Translations under genes and position numbers: made by a program
Notes under the pieces: model-generated
Told to the model about the DNA's origin: nothing
Database searches by the model: none
What the model saw: only the letters and a program-made list of their open reading frames with translations
Shown: positions 50,237 through 51,926 of the stretch, piece by piece
How the letters are laid out: every line of letters starts with the position of its first letter
Position numbering within the stretch: the first letter of the stretch is position 1
Origin: Myxococcales bacterium
GTDB lineage: Bacteria > Myxococcota_A > UBA796 > GCA-2862545
DNA: 51,926 nucleotides
NCBI GenBank assembly: GCA_019634415.1
Contig: JAHQVJ010000012.1
Coordinates: 1-51,926, forward strand
Direction: 5' to 3'

Positions 50237-50982
50237 TGCGGGTGGCGCTCATCGAGGACGAGGTGCCGGCCCTGGAGCACCTGGAGCTGCTGCTGGGCCG
50301 GATCGCGCCCGACTGCACGGTGGTGGCGCGGCTGCGCACCGTGCGACAGCTGCGGGAGTGGCTGGCGGGCGCGCCGGGTCGCTGCGATCTGATCGTGGCC
50401 GACATCCAGCTCGGAGATGGGCTGTCGCTGGACGCCCTGGGTGACTCCGAGTGGAGTGTCCCGGTGGTGTTCGCCACGGCCCACGACCACTACATGGCGG
50501 ATGCGCTGCGCGGCAACGGCATCGCCTACGTGCTCAAGCCGGTGGGGGAAGCGGAGCTGGCCGCGGCGCTGCGCAAGGTGCGCTCCCTGGAGCAGCACTT
50601 CGTGGGAAGCCTCCGTGCGCTCGCGCAGCGCTTGGAGCCCCTCGCACCACTACGGCTGGTCGGGCGGCGGGGCCTCGACTGGGTGGGGGTGGACGCTGCC
50701 GACATCCGCTGGATCCGCGTCCGCCACTCGACCACCACCGCCACCACGGCGGATGGTGCCACGGTGATGCTGGAGCAGCCCCTGAACAAGCTGTCGGAGA
50801 TGCTCCAGCCGCGTGGCTTCTTTCGCGTGAACCGGTGGTACCTGGTGTCGCTCGCCGCGGTGGTGCGGGTGCGATCGGTGGGGCGTGGCCGCCTCGCCGT
50901 GCTGTTGGAGCCCCCAGCGGACGAGCCGGTCGAGGTGCCGCAGACCCACGCTGCCCAGTTCCGCACGTGGTTCGGGATGTGA
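50236..50982 (+). CDS. LytTR-type response regulator
   Basis: A 248-residue response regulator. The receiver domain has E7/D8 (LIEDE), the phospho-acceptor D56 in LIVADIQLGDG, a threonine in VFATAHDHY and the lysine of YVLKPVGE. The C-terminal LytTR DNA-binding domain includes LRLVGRRGLDWVGVDAADI followed by RWIRVRHS, LNKLSEMLQPRGFFRVNRWY and ends TWFGM. LytTR domains bind a pair of 9-bp direct repeats in promoters. It is translated with the LytS-type kinase and followed by a strong hairpin; targets cannot be read here, but the pair often controls an adjacent transport or membrane gene. Confidence 0.93.
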   Translation: MRVALIEDEVPALEHLELLLGRIAPDCTVVARLRTVRQLREWLAGAPGRCDLIVADIQLGDGLSLDALGDSEWSVPVVFATAHDHYMADALRGNGIAYVLKPVGEAELAAALRKVRSLEQHFVGSLRALAQRLEPLAPLRLVGRRGLDWVGVDAADIRWIRVRHSTTTATTADGATVMLEQPLNKLSEMLQPRGFFRVNRWYLVSLAAVVRVRSVGRGRLAVLLEPPADEPVEVPQTHAAQFRTWFGM

Positions 50983-51002
50983 CGCGCCCGGGGCGCGTCA
51001 CA
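50978..51002 (+). terminator. Hairpin terminator after the LytTR regulator gene
   Basis: The arms TGTGACGCGCC and GGCGCGTCACA form an 11-bp perfect stem with a 3-base loop (CGG). The stem includes the TGA stop codon of the regulator gene. No U-tract follows, as usual in very GC-rich genomes. It can act on the convergent Asp/Ser-rich lipoprotein transcript too, whose stop is 18 bases beyond it. Confidence 0.75.
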
Positions 51003-51019
51003 CTGCGGCCTTCAGGAGG

Positions 51020-51382
51020 CTACTCGCTCTCGGTGGTGTAGCCGCCCGTGTCGACCGTGCCCGTGTCCACGTACCCGGTGTCGCAGTCGGAGCTGGAGTC
51101 GTCGTCCTCGGAGCTGGAGTCGTCGTCCTCGGAGCTGGAGTCGTCGTCTTCGGAGCTGGAGTCGTCGTCGGAGCTGGAGTCGTCATCGCAGCCGGAGCTG
51201 GAGTCGTCGTCCTCGGAGCTGGAGTCGTCGTCCTCGGAGCTGGAGTCGTCGTCTCCAGAGTCGTCGGTCGAGAGCGTGGTGAGCGTGCCTGCGCCGCGCG
51301 CCAGGTTGGCGCCCGAGACGCCGAACTCGCCACAGCCAAATGCGAATAGAACGGCTGCGATCGAAATCAGGTGGATTCTCAT
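51020..51382 (-). CDS. Asp/Ser-rich lipoprotein with (DDDSSSE)n heptads and DTG tail
   Basis: A 120-residue lipoprotein with a clear signal peptide and lipobox LFAFGC. Almost the whole mature part is about eight copies of a heptad DDDSSSE, interrupted by two cysteines (SGCDDD and SDCDTG) that may form a disulfide, ending YVDTGTVDTGGYTTESE. Very acidic Asp/Ser tracts of this kind bind Ca2+ or act as hydrated stalks; DTG repeats at protein ends are common in myxobacterial surface proteins. The ATG at 51382 has an AGGAGAC site. Same strand as the membrane protein at the window edge. No enzymatic domain. Confidence 0.8.
   Translation of the reverse strand: MRIHLISIAAVLFAFGCGEFGVSGANLARGAGTLTTLSTDDSGDDDSSSEDDDSSSEDDDSSSGCDDDSSSDDDSSSEDDDSSSEDDDSSSEDDDSSSDCDTGYVDTGTVDTGGYTTESE
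51085..51262 (-). repeat. 21-bp coding tandem repeat in the Asp/Ser-rich lipoprotein gene
   Basis: Tandem copies with a 21-bp period encode the DDDSSSE heptad. The array is broken once by a variant unit that adds a Cys. The copies are very similar in DNA, indicating recent expansion by slippage or unequal exchange; the number of copies probably varies between strains. Confidence 0.85.
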
Positions 51383-51498
51383 GGGGGTGTCTCCTGTCTC
51401 TTCGATTGTAGTGATTGGACACAGACACGCCATTCGAGACGATGGAGTTCCGTATTCTCCTTGGGAACGAGGCCCTGATGGTGCAGGAAGAACAAGCG

Positions 51499-51926
51499 CT
51501 ATGCGGTGAAGTCCACGCGTGTCGTTCTCAGGGTGCGGAGCAGCTGCGCGGTGAAGGTGCCGAGCAGTGTGGTGGTTGCGGCCAACTCGGCAGTTTCTTC
51601 GAGCACCTTCGATAGATGGCTGACGGTGTAGGTGCGAACGCCGATGCCGTCGGCCAAGGCCTCGAAGGCGTCGTCGATGCCTTCCACGAAATCCAGGCCC
51701 ACCGCGAAGGCAAAAAGTGTCATGGCGCCGAAGAACCAGGGCAGGAGCGCCCGATCGAGGAAGCGGAGCAGGAACGCCGCCATGGCCAGTGCCGTGAGCG
51801 CGAGGGGGGGCCCGAAGACCAGCTGCCACGAGTAGCTGGGAAACCACTCGGATGCGCCCAAGAGCGTGTCTCGGAGGAGGGGGCCCGCCCGCTCGTGGAT
51901 GCCCAGGGCGTCGTCGGCGCTCACCC
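51499..51926 (-). CDS. Membrane protein, possibly truncated by the window edge
   Basis: A frame of at least 141 residues is open on the minus strand to the window edge. A GTG at 51924 could be its start or an internal codon. Two membrane segments are seen (LVFGPPLALTALAMAAFLLR and LLPWFFGAMTLFAFAVGLDF), then a helical C-terminal part with VLEETAELAATTTLLGTFTA. The single hydrophobic pair followed by an amphipathic tail is unlike any family I know. It lies upstream of the Asp/Ser-rich lipoprotein gene on the same strand, with about 115 bases between. Confidence 0.6.
   Translation of the reverse strand, partial: VSADDALGIHERAGPLLRDTLLGASEWFPSYSWQLVFGPPLALTALAMAAFLLRFLDRALLPWFFGAMTLFAFAVGLDFVEGIDDAFEALADGIGVRTYTVSHLSKVLEETAELAATTTLLGTFTAQLLRTLRTTRVDFTA

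Noticed and set aside
51085..51262. Regular repeat considered as a CRISPR-like array
   Set aside because: Units are contiguous 21-bp copies in frame with a lipoprotein gene, without spacers.
51048..51509. Plus-strand frame with repeated ELESSSS
   Set aside because: It is the antisense reading of the Asp/Ser repeat; the minus strand has a signal peptide, lipobox and ribosome-binding site.

Overview
This is a 51.9-kb, very GC-rich window with densely packed genes that frequently overlap by 4-20 bases (ATGA/GTGA start-stop couplings). The gene repertoire suggests an uncultured member of the Myxococcota / former Deltaproteobacteria: several Ser/Thr kinases fused to ATPase-TPR or sensor modules, a TIGR02996 protein, a MORN-repeat lipoprotein, an Asp/Ser-rich lipoprotein ending in DTG motifs, and a WGR-DUF4132 protein. 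That assignment is inference from gene content. I found no tRNA, rRNA, CRISPR array or intact insertion sequence, and no gene-free stretch longer than about 215 bases.

Region 1 (1-12,256). A partial minus-strand gene and a Uma2-family nuclease precede a compact five-gene minus-strand operon (10,093 to 967): WGR-DUF4132, MoxR-type AAA+ ATPase, DUF5682, VWA and SWIM zinc-finger proteins. Order and families match the poorly understood E. coli yehI-yehL-yehM-yehP-yehQ neighbourhood. A sigma factor, a membrane-anchored probable anti-sigma partner and an exported protein diverge from it, so the cassette may be under dedicated control.

Region 2 (12,254-25,987). Mostly envelope and stand-alone genes: a DUF4139 protein, a repeat lipoprotein overlapping a biotin-dependent carboxyltransferase gene, a TIGR02996 protein, a lipoprotein serine hydrolase with a TPR tail, an EcKinase-like phosphotransferase, a winged-helix/ATPase/TPR regulator beside a Ser/Thr kinase, a YHYH-MORN-SCO lipoprotein operon and two small membrane proteins. 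A 16-bp perfect inverted repeat (23,026-23,062) has a half-copy at 12,254 next to a frameshifted coding remnant; both copies supply the stop codon of the gene before them.

Region 3 (25,976-34,138). An aryl-polyene-like tailoring and export cassette: LolA-like protein, MMPL/RND exporter fused to a C45-type Ntn-hydrolase, small DUF3261-like lipoprotein, GT2-acyltransferase fusion, two acyl carrier proteins transcribed tail to tail, and a PlsC-type acyltransferase. No ketosynthase, ketoreductase, dehydratase or ligase is in the window, so the chain-building enzymes must be elsewhere or the cassette handles another acyl chain.

Region 4 (34,148-51,926). A signalling-rich area: a kinase with a predicted beta-helix ectodomain, a kinase-ATPase-TPR protein, and a 1455-aa kinase-ATPase-TPR-GAF-histidine kinase hybrid; the last two have substituted P-loops. 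Between them lies an exported subtilisin with five exact or near-exact GTGLLSSPLGF repeats. The end holds a DUF4287/DUF5655 protein, a DUF1761 membrane protein, a LytS/LytTR-type two-component pair with a strong terminator, the Asp/Ser-rich lipoprotein and a membrane protein at the edge.
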